Source: Caprella mutica
Taxonomy: Eukaryota; Arthropoda; Malacostraca; Amphipoda; Caprellidae
Direction of reading: 5' to 3'
Length of the DNA stretch: 64,000 nucleotides
Assembly (NCBI GenBank): GCA_947561585.1
Contig: CANNZV010000274.1
Coordinates: 186,001-250,000, forward strand
A program made the translations under genes and the position numbers. This document shows positions 49,101 to 62,305 of this stretch, piece after piece. How positions within the stretch are numbered: the stretch's first letter is position 1; every line of letters begins with the position of its first letter. A model generated the notes under the pieces. It was not told the DNA's origin, did no database searches, and saw nothing but the letters and a program-made list of their open reading frames with translations.

Positions 49101-52100
49101 TTGATTATAATTCTTTATTACATTTATTTCCAAAAAGTTTACACCATTGTGTCTGTATGAAATAGGTATATACAAAACACAGATTGGGATGGTATATACT
49201 TAAAAACTAAATAAAGTTCATTGAAGCATCTTTATTGAAAATAGATACATAGTATATATGCATAGGCTAGTAATTATCATACAGGGAAAAAATGTTAAAG
49301 TTTCAATACTATTTCTAGAGAATTTTTTGGTGCCATGTAACTAGAATATTTACCATGTAACTAGAATATTTACCATGTAACTAGAATATTTACCATGTAA
49401 CTAGAATATTTACCATGTAACTAGAATATTTACCATGTAACTAGAATATTTACCATGTAAATAGAATATTTACCATGTAAATAGAATATTATGCTTAGCT
49501 ACATTCTAAAGGTACGTTTTGCATGAAGCGTTTTTTGCGATCATTGCACGACGATAATCACCCAGCAATAGAAATACATTGAAATAGTGCTCGACGATAA
49601 TCACCCAGCAATAGAAATACATTGAAATAGTGCTCGACGATAATCACCCAGCAATAGAAATACATTGAAATAGTGCTCGACGATAATCACCCAGCAATAG
49701 AAATACATTGAAATAGTGCTCAGCGATAATCACCCAGCAATAGGAATACATTGAAATAGTGCTCAGTGATAATCACTCGCAGTAAACAGCCCCATAGGAA
49801 TAGCACTGAACTAGTGATCAGCGATAGTCACTGGGCGTTGATCGGTGAACGATGATCGCAACAATCGCTGCATGGAAAACGTACCTTAACATGTTCAAAT
49901 ATTCAAAGTAACCAAATAAATTTTGGCCACGTAAAAGAAAATGAAAAGACCTCACAGTATGTGTAACTTAATTTTAGTTTCCGAAGTAATCGCCATCGTC
50001 ATCCAGCACCTTCTACCAACGTGTCTCCAGCTGTCCAATCTCCTTTGCGTCTAGTTTTGGACACAGAACGAATAATAGCCTTTGAATCGCTGCGGTACGC
50101 CACTGTATCGCATGCATATTCAATCGAGTGCCTACCGGTGATGAAAAGCAGTTTATGTGCGAAACTACCAAGCGTTCCAGACATTGGTTGTTATCTCAGG
50201 ATTTTGTCCCTCACTCCGCAAGACCCCCTATGCACCCACGCATTGGTGCATTGGTATTCTTTGTAAAGGTGGACAGGTTGTCAAGTGGTTCATTGTGAGC
50301 TGCTACTAACGGGCCAAACGGTCACTGGAGACATATATCAGCAATTGTAACGTCTGCAACATGCATTGCGCCAGTTGGAGCCAGTACTGTTGAATCGCTA
50401 AGGTGTGCCTTTCCTCCCTGACAACATCAGGGCGCATGTCGCGTGAGTGATCAGGAATACCATACAGCAAATTGGGTGGGAGACTTTGTGCCATCCACAT
50501 TATTCCTCTGACCGTGCGCCATCCGATTACTACCTCTTCCACTCACTGGGAACTAGATAATCATTTTCAAGGGAATTCCTTGCACCAAGCCCTCACTGAC
50601 TTTTTTCGTCCAAACACCTCCGAGTTTTACCGCAAGAGGATTTAACAGCTGGACACGTTGGCAGAAGGTGCTGGATGGCGATGGCACTTACTTCGAAGAT
50701 TAAAAATCAGTTTCACATACTGTGAAGCGTTTTTTTTCTTTAAAAAAGGGTAGAACTTTTGGACTTCGTTGTAGCTAGACTTTTTCTAGCAAGATGAATT
50801 TTTTTAAGCAAGTTGAAAAATATGTTTTTTAGCAAATTAATACATTTTCTGATAAGAGTGTTTCTATTTAGCTGTGTACTTGCCCTCAGGTTTCAAGCAA
50901 AGAAGAACTGCTGGAGAAGATAGAGAGAGAAAACTGGTGTCTGGTGTCTCAGTTGAATGCGAAGACTGCAGGCAGTGACCATCTGCAGGAGACTGCCCAC
51001 CAAGTGGCCCAGGAATTACGGGAGAGGGATAGGGAGGTAATTAATTTAGTTAATCACTATATTTTCAATATATGTTATTAATGCTTTATAGTCAATAATT
51101 ATTTAAAGTTTTATTCATTATTTCCTATCTGTTTTCTCTATTATTTATATTTATTTAATTCCTATCGTTTTTCAGATCATGGAGCAGCGTATAACCATCT
51201 CCAGCCTCCAGGAGGCTTTAGTGACCTCCAAGCAAAGCAATGACCTCTTGAGGGCATGCAACAACGTGAGTCCAACCCTACAAATGGTTGAGAGTGCAAC
51301 CCTACCTTTCACCCACAAGCAACATTTTAACCCCACTAACACTACCGTGCATCGAGATACCGCATCTGACTTGCCGATACCTTACAGTGTTCTGAAGAAT
51401 GTATCTAGTGCTAACAATCTGCTGTCAACTAACACCAATGTATCTAGTGCCTATAATGTAACTAATGATGTATCTAGTAATTACAGTGTATCTAATGCTA
51501 ACAATGTATCTAGCGTTATTGATACAGTATCAAATTATAGAAATTGTACTAATTTAGACACTGTATCTACCAAAGTTTGTAGAGTACCTAGTAGTGCTAC
51601 TAGTAGTGCTTCTAGTATCTTGTATAACACCAATGGGTCTAGTTCTGTCTGTGCTACTAGTTCTAGTAGCACAGAACAGACAGACGGTGTTGTTTTTTCG
51701 CTGTCTAGTCCCGTTACCAACGGAATTATAGACAACAATTTGTTTCCGTACCGAAGTTCACCTTCCGATCTAAGTAGTTACGGCAACTTACCTTACGACA
51801 TCAATTTAACGTCCTTACCCGTTGCCAATTTTATCGACTCTACTGATGAAAATTCGACACATCGAGAGGAACAGAGTCGAAGTTTTGTTATTTTAGGTCG
51901 AAAAACACCTAGCAAACTAGGAAAGGTTTTCGATGTATGAATTTTTTAATATTTAGTTTTGAAAAATTTATTTTATATATAACTTTATCGTTTTACAATT
52001 ATTTATTAAAGCTACAATTTTAATCATCAGGATTTTACATTTTTTAATTTAGATTAAAACTCTCATTATTAAATTTTGCAATTTTTAATAATCACCAAGA

Positions 52101-55100
52101 TTATCATTATTAAATTTTTTCGATAACCAACCAGAATACATTCTTCCAGATAATTTTCCAGAAATACTATATATGTTAGAATATATAATTATCGTTAATT
52201 GCTATGAATCGTTAGTTAACTACAACTAAAAATCGTTATTTTATATTTTTCTGACGCTGCAATTTGAATAGGCTAAGTTCCAAGTTATTGAACTGTTCCA
52301 AATTTTCGATCATATTATAAACAATATATAATAATTATTAATTAACAATTTTTTAAATTTGGTATCCATGTTACATGCAGGAAAAAAATCAAAATTATAA
52401 ATTTTTTAATAATCTTCATTATATAATTTATTCATATAAAATTAAATGCTATTCGATTTCAGTTTTTAATTTGATTTAAATTTTTTTGATCATTTAATAT
52501 ATTACTTATTATTGTTTTAGAGTACTTATCATGTTTTTTGTTGTATTGAAGCGTTTAGATTATTGCTTTATATAAATTATTTTGCTTTAACAAAAAATGA
52601 ATCATTCTGATATCAACTGCCGAGGGGAAAATTATGGGGGGACCATAGAAGATTATACCCTTTAAATCTTCTATGACCCCACCATAACTGTCTATCATGG
52701 GAAAAATACCAAATTTTAATTTCTTTAAAAAATATTTATAGTCTTTTCTAGTCATTTTAAATTATTTATTTAAATCATATACAAACAAAATTTATATATT
52801 GGATGGTATTTAATACTATATTAACTAATGTATATTATATATCAATATCATGTATGAATGTGAAGTTTATATAGAGTATTAATTCGTTATCGGTCAAAAA
52901 ATTTAGATTCCAGGTTTTCAACTATTGAAAATATTTACAAATTTATTCATTAACATCGAATTCCGAAAAAAGACAGTCAAAATTGGACAGGGTTAGTTCT
53001 GAGTTATCGGACGGTTCTATGTTTTCGATCATGTAAATAAATATATAATAGTTATTATTATTTAATTTTTATTGGTTTCATGGATTCCAATAAAAATACA
53101 AATTAAACAACAGTTATTATATATTTTAATCGAAAACGTGTAACTGTCCGGTAACTTGTAGCTTACCCTAAAGATTTCCGAAACCTTGTTTTACAAAATT
53201 ATGTTCATTATACAGTGATAAATAAAAAGTTAATATATAAAATGGTTGAATGTGAATATTATGCATGTAACCTATGGAAATAATCATCGATGTATGAACT
53301 ACATTTAAATCTAATTGTTTCATAGATCCTGTTGAATATTATATGCTTTATTTACTAACTTTTATTTTGTTGAGTATTTATAGTTTGTGCCAAGCTTTAT
53401 AACATATTTTCCATATTGTTAATAATTTGTTGAAACTTGCAAAGATTTTATATAAATATATACCTATATTTGTTACTGATTGTGTTTGATTTACTCACTA
53501 ACTGCTAGATGTGACGTCATCAAGAATCCCCCCTCTCCTTATTTTTACCCCCCTTCCCCACCCCCTCATATGGAGAAAATTATAAGGGCAAAGTAACATT
53601 TACCAAATGTGAATTATGTACCGTTTGAAAATTTCAATAGGAAAAATTCAATCAAATTTAAAATGAGGAAAAAAAACGTATACTTAAAAAAAAATTGTGG
53701 AGAGAGCAGTAAGAAAATTAAGCAACTCGTTATTTTAATTTGTATCCATGAAGGAATTATTATTCATTGAAATTTGATTTTTTTCTTATTATTTTCTCCA
53801 CAATGATTGTATTTCTTTTATAATGACTTATTGTGTTTAATTTCTATCTATATGATAATATTGTAATTATTTATAATTATTTTAAGCAATAAGAACTTTT
53901 TTGTGAAGATTCATTCTCAACGAAAATGTTGTTTTTTCTTGAATATTACCTAATAAAATCTGAACGGTGAAGAAGGTACTTTTAGGCTTCGAGCTTTCGA
54001 ATGGTAAGATATCTGTCTATTCATCATCAGGAACAAGTGTGAAAAACTGGGTCGAATAATTACTTTTATGAGAAACTGGTGTATGTTGAATACATGTAAA
54101 TTCTATTTTTTTAAATTTATCTATTAGTTTTGAAATATAACCACGAAAAATGGGAATTTATATATATACCTAGAATATTGATGACACTTCCAAAACGACC
54201 ATCTTTTTTTTAAATTACTTCCTAATTTCAATTTTATATATTATAAATAAGAGAGGTACGTGATTAAAGCTATCAGTCGTACAATTTAATTACCTATAAG
54301 AGGTACGATTAATCCATCTGCAGTATATTAATTTCATTTCAACTTATTTTACCTTATTCCAACTTATTTTCCCCTATTTCAACTTATTTTCCCTTATTTC
54401 AACTTATTTTCCCTTATTTCAACTTATTTTCCCTTATTCCAACTTATTTTCCCTTATTTCAACTTATTTTCCCTTATTTCAACTTATTTTCCCTTATTTC
54501 AACTTATTTTCCCTTATTTCAACTTATTTTCCCTTATTCCAACTTATTTTCCCTTATTTCAACTTATTTTCCCTTATTTCAACTTATTTTCCCTTATTTC
54601 AACTTATTTTCCCTTATTTCAACTTATTTTCCCTTATTTCAACTTATTTTACCTTATTCCAACTTATAAATCCCAAACAACACAAGTTAATGGGGCCCAT
54701 GTGGGCACTAGGTGTACAAATCGTATCGGTACTGTGTGTTATTTGCAAAATGGGCAATCATGGTGACATCATGGGCTGTTATGTTGAAATCATCTTGGCC
54801 CAAGATGTTGCCACCAATATATTAATCAAGTTTCAGTCATATAATATTGATACGCTATATATTAATCAGGTTGGGCCAATATGACAATTCAATGGGATGG
54901 ATTCGCCACATTGAACCAACCTTCTCCCAAGGTAACATTCCATGAGAATGGAAAACCACATTATCCCCATGTAATTTCTAGGCTACTTTTCAGTCTGCCA
55001 TCTCGTGCCCATCTAACCATCTAGTGCCCATCTAACCATCTAGTGCCCATGTTGGCACAATGTGTCATGGTTGCTTAGGATACTCAGGGTGTCCCACATA

Positions 55101-58100
55101 AATTTACCACTTTTTGTATTAATAAATCACATCCTCGATTTAAATGAAGATAATCTTAGTCTGTTTGTTTCGTATTATTAGAAATACTGTGATTTTTACT
55201 CGCATACAATTTTGGTGAATGTGCACCGAATATTGAGTATACAGTAAGTAATTGGATGAACAGGAGTGGGACATGGTCTGTTACAAGGAATTATGAAAAA
55301 AAATCTTTCTTTTTCCCTTTTATTTTCAAAGAACGGAACCGTAATTCTAACTATTAAATAGTAAATTAGTTTAATGAATTAGCAAGATAAATAAACTGAA
55401 TAAATAAAGTATAAATAAACTTTATTATTCCTCAATATGTCCGCCGTTCCTCTCAACACAAATTTTGCATCGATAAATCATAGCTTTAATTTTTTTCCTA
55501 ATCATTCTTTGACCATTCTTCAGTTCCAAAAACTCCTCCTCTATCCATGGTCGTAGTATTAACAAAGTAAGAAGAGGCATTTTAAATACCAGATTCATGT
55601 CATATCCCCAAAAGTAATAATCGACTGTGGTTAGGAAAGAAAGATTTATTCCTGGGACATTAAGGGAATATATGTTGGCCACCTCCACATCTAATCCTAG
55701 TGCTAGAATTCGTTGCCCAAATACTTATGGTAACTTATCTTTGACTATGTATTTTTTTTTAAATTTATTAAGTTCATTTTCTGTAAAATTGTTAGAATTG
55801 TGGTTCTGTTCTGAACAAAATTTAAATGTAAAGACAAAAAAAAAAATAATCAAAAAATGTCATTACAATAATTCCTTGTCACATAGCCTGTTTACTGTAC
55901 AGGGTGATTAAAAAAAGGCAACCGGGTTTTGACTATATGAGGCACTTTTTAATGATTTATTACATCTTGAAAATAATCTTTTTCTGTATTAATTGATAAA
56001 CTCATTTTAATTTGTGACATTGAACAATGGTGTGACATCAATTACAATAAAGTTGGGCAAAAATAAAGTCACACATAAATAAAGTTTATAAAATAGAACA
56101 AATCTCTTTTCAATATTTCTTTCAAACAACAATAAAATCTTTCATTTTTTAACGTAAGAATAATATTGGATGAACCGCTATGATTTATACATAGGTATAT
56201 CTAATTTATATTGGATGATTTATACCGCTAACAAGTTAAAAAAATCTTATTCCGTTATTAATTTTAATCTCCAAGTCATTCCGTCATTTAATTATGAAAT
56301 AAGCATGCGCAGAGAGAAGTTACCTACCGGTGTGGAAACGGTGTTATCATTGGACCCAATTTTTGGATGGGAAATCTGAACGGAGAAAAATATTTAGATA
56401 TGCTTAATGATTTGATTGTTCCACATCTAAGAGAGGAATTTGGTGAAATATTCAACCGACTCTTGTGGCCCAAGATAGACAGACTTCCTAGGAAGCTCAT
56501 AGCCGCATTATCGTTCGTGATCGAGCCAGTGAGGTGTTTCATCAACGATTGATAGAAATAAGTGTCCTCTTGTTCCTAACTTCCGAAGAGTCCACATGTT
56601 CCTAAGTGTCCTGTTTATCCTATGTGTCATCCATTTATTCCAAAGGTCGTATCTCCATTACACCCTCAGTGTTTAAATTTTAATAACCCGCGAGAGAATG
56701 ATAAGAATTGTAAATGAATTTCAGTAGAACGATAATCAATGAACGTAATAAGTTCGTTTTAAGTTTATTGGAACTTAATATATTTTTCACGTTCGAAGTA
56801 CATTACATATAGCTTACTAATGAAACGGTAATTTGGCAGTTTAATTATATAAGTCTTTCAATTATTATTGCTTTTAATATAGGAGTTAAAAAATTCTCAA
56901 CATCTTACCATTTTACTTCTTAATTGAAATTATAAATGATTTGGTGTAAAGCTTTTTAAACATACCTTATCTCCAATATATAATCATTATAATATAAAGT
57001 AACATATAGTAGCTAATATTTTCATCTGACTGTAAATCTTTAAAGAAATAGTCATACCCAGAACAGTTTAAAGTAAGTATTCAAAAAAGAAATGCTGGAA
57101 GATTCGCACTGAATCAGGAGGCCACAGTATGTATTTCTTCTGTTCATTCTTGTCTGAGTAAAAAGGAAAGTGTTTATCCATTCACCGGTCGGTCTGTAGG
57201 TTGTTTTCCACTACGTTTGGGTTTGGTTAAATTCGTGGAAGGACTCGTTAGGATGTTGCTGACGTCTAGCGGATAAACCTCTAACGTTGAAAACAGACCT
57301 CGGAAAGAATGAACTGTGCTTCATTATCAACAGGCTGATGTTTCTTAGAAAAATAAAACTATTGTTTTTAGGTTGGATCTTTGTGATGCAACATTTTTTT
57401 TGCCAAATTTATCATTTTTTCAAGAAATATTTTCGAATAGGCGTTATTAACAAATTTGAAGTTTGAAAATTAAATGTTATAAATCGATGGCTCCTTAAAT
57501 ATTTTACTGATGATTATATATTATTGACTAAAAAAATTAAACATTAATTAGTGATTGAAATGAGTAATGGAAATGAATACAATTAATGTCAATATTCGAA
57601 TATGCATTTTCTGATTTATTATTACAAAAGAAAAGGGTGGTTCAAAATTAATTGGATAGGTATGTATGATTTATTTTCATTGAGGATAGGGATAGTGTCT
57701 ATGGGCTTCAGAATTTCTATATTTTCAAAACTGCTTTAACACTCATTTTCAATTCTCTCCACGTACTTTTGGACCTTCTGTTAAGTCTCTTAATTCCAAA
57801 GCAGCTCATTGTTCTTTTCTCCGTTAAACAGCCGAGTCGTTCAAAGGAACTCGAGGATACTCGCCAAGAGCGCACCAGAGCACATGCTCAGGTCATGACT
57901 TTACTGAGGGAGTGCAACATCTTGGAGACACAGGTATGGAATACGTTTAGTGCGTCTGTCCGTGATCAATAGGTTGTACTAAATGCATATAAAGAATGCA
58001 GTTGAAACGACTATGCTTAAGTATTTCGTACTAAACAAAATATATGGAATACTTTTAGTGCGACCATGATCACCAGGTTGTACTAAATGCATATAATGAA

Positions 58101-61100
58101 TGCAGTTGAAGCGACCATGCTTAACTAGGCCGTACTAAATAATATGTTTAACTTAGTACTCATCATATATATTAATCGTATATATGGAATTTACTTAGGA
58201 CAACCATGATTTTATGCTTGATTTTGATTTACTAAACATATATTCAATTCACTAATAGCGACCACACTTACGAAGGTGGAAAAACACATCTTGAATCTAT
58301 TAAATGCGACTCTACTTGACTAGGTCGTATGAAACTATATCTATATGATTTAAAATAAAGAAACAAAAAGGTCAGCACGAATTCTAGTTTTAAACCTGTT
58401 GGATTTTTGCTGAGAAAAATAATGAAATCTAAATTAGGTAAAAAATTCCAATTTTTGTTCAGATCCAAGAGCTGATGGCGGAGAACGAAAGATTGAAGCA
58501 AAAAGAAGAACAAATGAATACGAAGCAACAGCTTGATAAACAGAGAGGAGAAAAACAGAATAAGGAGATGGAACATATGCGAGAACGGATAGAGGAAGGA
58601 CAAAAAATGCTATCTCAAATGAAGAAAGAATTAGATGATTATAAAGTGAGTTAAGTTGTCGTAATATTAATTAATAACAAAAAAAAATTATATAATATAT
58701 ATTTTCAAACTTACTTTCCTGAAAAGTGGAAAAGTTTCTTTCCTCCGTCAGTAAGAAGTGTCACTGATCTCTTACAGTTTATATCATCACAATCGTCAAA
58801 TCTTGTTCCCACTGAAGTTGGCGAGAAGAATTCGAATCACGTGTCGTCCGAATGCCCCAATGAAGTGGCAAGAAATCCTGGTGAGATCTCGAGGAGATTC
58901 CAAGAAAGATATTTGACGGCATCAACCAATCAGGAATTACAAGACTCCCGCCCATCAAAACAAATAAGTGGCGGGGACGTGAAATGTGACCGCGGTGGGT
59001 CAATACCGGATCTGCGGAGGAATTGGATGGATGGCCTTGGAGTTAATGGAGGCATGGAGGATGACTTGCGGAGGCTTCTTGAGAATTCTGATGTCCAGGA
59101 GATTGAGAGCAATTGCTCTAATGATAACAAATGTATTTTGAGGGAAGTGTCGGAATTTATTGTCAATGTGAAAGGATGTACCATGCCACCCATCTTTATG
59201 AGAGGAGAAAGGACATCTGAAAACGATAAAAGGGACATTGAAAGCCGAACATTGATGGATAAATCCCCATCAAGTGTCGTTCTAACTGAAGATGGATTTA
59301 ATGGATTAGGAGGGAAATCATGTGACAAGAGTGGCTGTGATGACGCTCCTTCTGCCAATGAAATCTCTGTTTGGTGTTCGAAGCTGGAAGGCATAAGGGA
59401 ACAGACTGGGAGACTTCTCAGAGAGGGAGAGTTGCTAAAGAAAACTAATAATGAACTCAAACAAGAGGTAAGAATAATTATTATAACATAGTAAAAAATA
59501 ATTTCTGTTGAATTCCATAAATCTTTCATTACAATTAATTTTTAATTTTTATTCTATAATTTTTTTGACAATTCTCAATAGTTCATTCTTAACTCCATCT
59601 GTTAATTGTTTTTTATGGCCTACAAAATCCGTAATAATACCAATAAAAAAATCTATATAAACGAAATCTACTTATAATATGTATTGAAACTAGAATTCCG
59701 CATGACGGCAGAACAGCTGGCGGCCTTCCGTTCTACTGCGGTCATTCATTCTAGGTATTTACTTTCAGTGACCTCGTAAGATATCAGGTTACAGTCAGAC
59801 GATTTGTCGTCTATTAGCGTCAGTTACGGTAAATATTGATGATATTTTATCTTATTTTCTAACATTATCGTCAGATATATTTTTTATGAGTGTCCGACGA
59901 AGGATGAGACTATATTTTCTTGAATCAATTTAAATATCACGATTGGATTATTTCCAAAGTTTGATATATTTTTAATCGATTTTAATCATCGATTGATAAC
60001 CCGACGACTATAATTTTTCAACTGGGCTGTTGATTGTTTTAAAACTGGCGATACTGACAACGTTTCATCTTATCATGATAATATACTGTCGCGAAGATGA
60101 ACTGCGGTCTAATAATTACTTGCGAGGCATATTGACATGAAATACGATGCTTCAGAAATCATATTAACATGATTTAATATCTAGGCACAGCATTTCTGAG
60201 CAATAAGCGAGTACAGTCTTCTCAGAGTTACGGATTACCGTAATTGATGAGTAAGGACTAGCGTACGGATATTATATTACGGATCTCAAAGGTTTTAATT
60301 TAATTTGTATTAATATAATTAAAGAATATTAATAGGTTATTTATTTAAAAATATGAACTTTATCGAACTTTTGAAGCAATTTAAACCCCTCATTCTTATT
60401 TAGTTTTAATTAACTTTGTGCAAAATATGGACTGAAAAGATATTATATTCCAGAAAAATAACCTGGTGGAAAGTGTCCGACGATCACACCTAAAAATGAG
60501 AGAAATCGCGACGAGAGAAAAGGAGGCAGTGGATGAGAGAAGAGAGCTCGCCTGTGAAGTCAATGTGAGTGCAGTAAAGTAAACTAATAAATGTATATTT
60601 AATGTGAGTGCAGTAAATTAAGAAGTTAACTATTTATTTTATGTGAGTACAGTAAATGAAATAAATATATATTCCATGTGAGTACAGTAATGTAATAAAT
60701 ATATATTTATTGTGAGTGCAATGAATTAATAGATATTTATTTTGATGGTGCATAAGTGATGTAGATAGTTATATTGATTTTATATTCAATCCAGAGACTT
60801 TTGTTAACTGTATTTTTAAGTCGTTCATTAATTTCAATAAAGGTATATCTTAAAAATGTTAATTTTAGATTAATTCATTTACATTCATTTAAACTTTTCT
60901 TTGATAAAAATTTGGTTTGAAAACAGTGATGATTTTTAAGTTATGACTTTATTGAATTTAGCGAAATACTTTATATTCATTATTCAATTATATAAATTTT
61001 TTTTTCATGTGCAATTTATTTGTTTTATTTATTTTAAAACGCTTCACAACATCTACAGGGAGTGCTGACAGAACTGAAGAAGTGGCTAAGTGATATTTGT

Positions 61101-62263
61101 GACTGTGTGGGCAGTGGTTTGAGCAAGAGAGATCAGCATGTCGTACTGCTAAACACACAGAAAAGGTATGGAGCAATTAATGGATAGGAAAAGGAAATAT
61201 ATTTAAATAGTGAGAGGATTATTTATGAGCTGCTTTATAGAAACAGATATTTGTATTATAATAAATATTATACATTATAATATTAGGAAGATGTGTTATA
61301 CTATAGAAAAAGTTGTAACACATTATATAATTAAGTTACAACTGACTGATATGTTACACGTAACAGAAATGCGTTAGAGTTGACTGTTACGTTACACTTC
61401 TGTAGAGAGGATCACTGAATCATTAAATGTCTTCTTTTTTCCTCTAGAAGCAATTTTCATATTTGATTTCCATCGCAGAGACGCTTTCTAAAATTCCATT
61501 TCGAGCTAAGAAATTCAAGGCACTGTTGTAAATAAACTGTGTTGTGATGAATGAAGTAACTGAGAGTAGGTGCTTTTAAAGTATATTTTAGATTATATTA
61601 ATACTTAGGTTTAAATTATATCAAGATATATTTTTAGATTCGGTATTTAATTTAAATTTAGGTCATTTTTAATATAAACTTTGATTATTTTAAATTTAAA
61701 TTTAGATTATTTCAAATTTAAAATTCAATTATATTTAATTTATATTCAGATTACTTTTAATTCAATTTTATATTATAATTATAAATAAGTTTAAATTATA
61801 TTAAGATTTATTTTTAGATTTGGTCTTTAATTTAATTTAGTTTATTTTAAATTTAAGTTTAGATTATATAATCTAAATTTTATGTTTTTATGATTTCTTA
61901 TCAAGAACATAGTCGCTTAAATGCATTAGATTACAAATCCATTTGACGTTTTCAATGCAGACAATTTGGTAGGAAGGTATCCGAGTTACCTGGTCTTGCA
62001 TTTAGCATGAAGAGTGTTCGGGAGAGCGTGAAAAGGCATGACTTTTCACAAGTAAAAGCCTTTTGCCTTTGACTTTTCATTGGTAAAGTGAATACATTAC
62101 TCCGTACAGAGGCGCCCTCTATCGAGTTAGAAAGTCTGAGGGAATGCATCTATCTGGTACTAAATATTCAATATTCAATGTCAAAAACACTCAAAATTTG
62201 TAATGTAGCTCTGTTATAAGTTAATAATTAAAAGAAAGATAAGGTTAAATATTTTATTTGATG

Positions 62264-62305
<42 letters not shown>

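Noticed and set aside
58930..59529. 199-codon minus frame
   Set aside because: Antisense shadow of coiled-coil exon 17, which has matching splice sites and phase on the plus strand.
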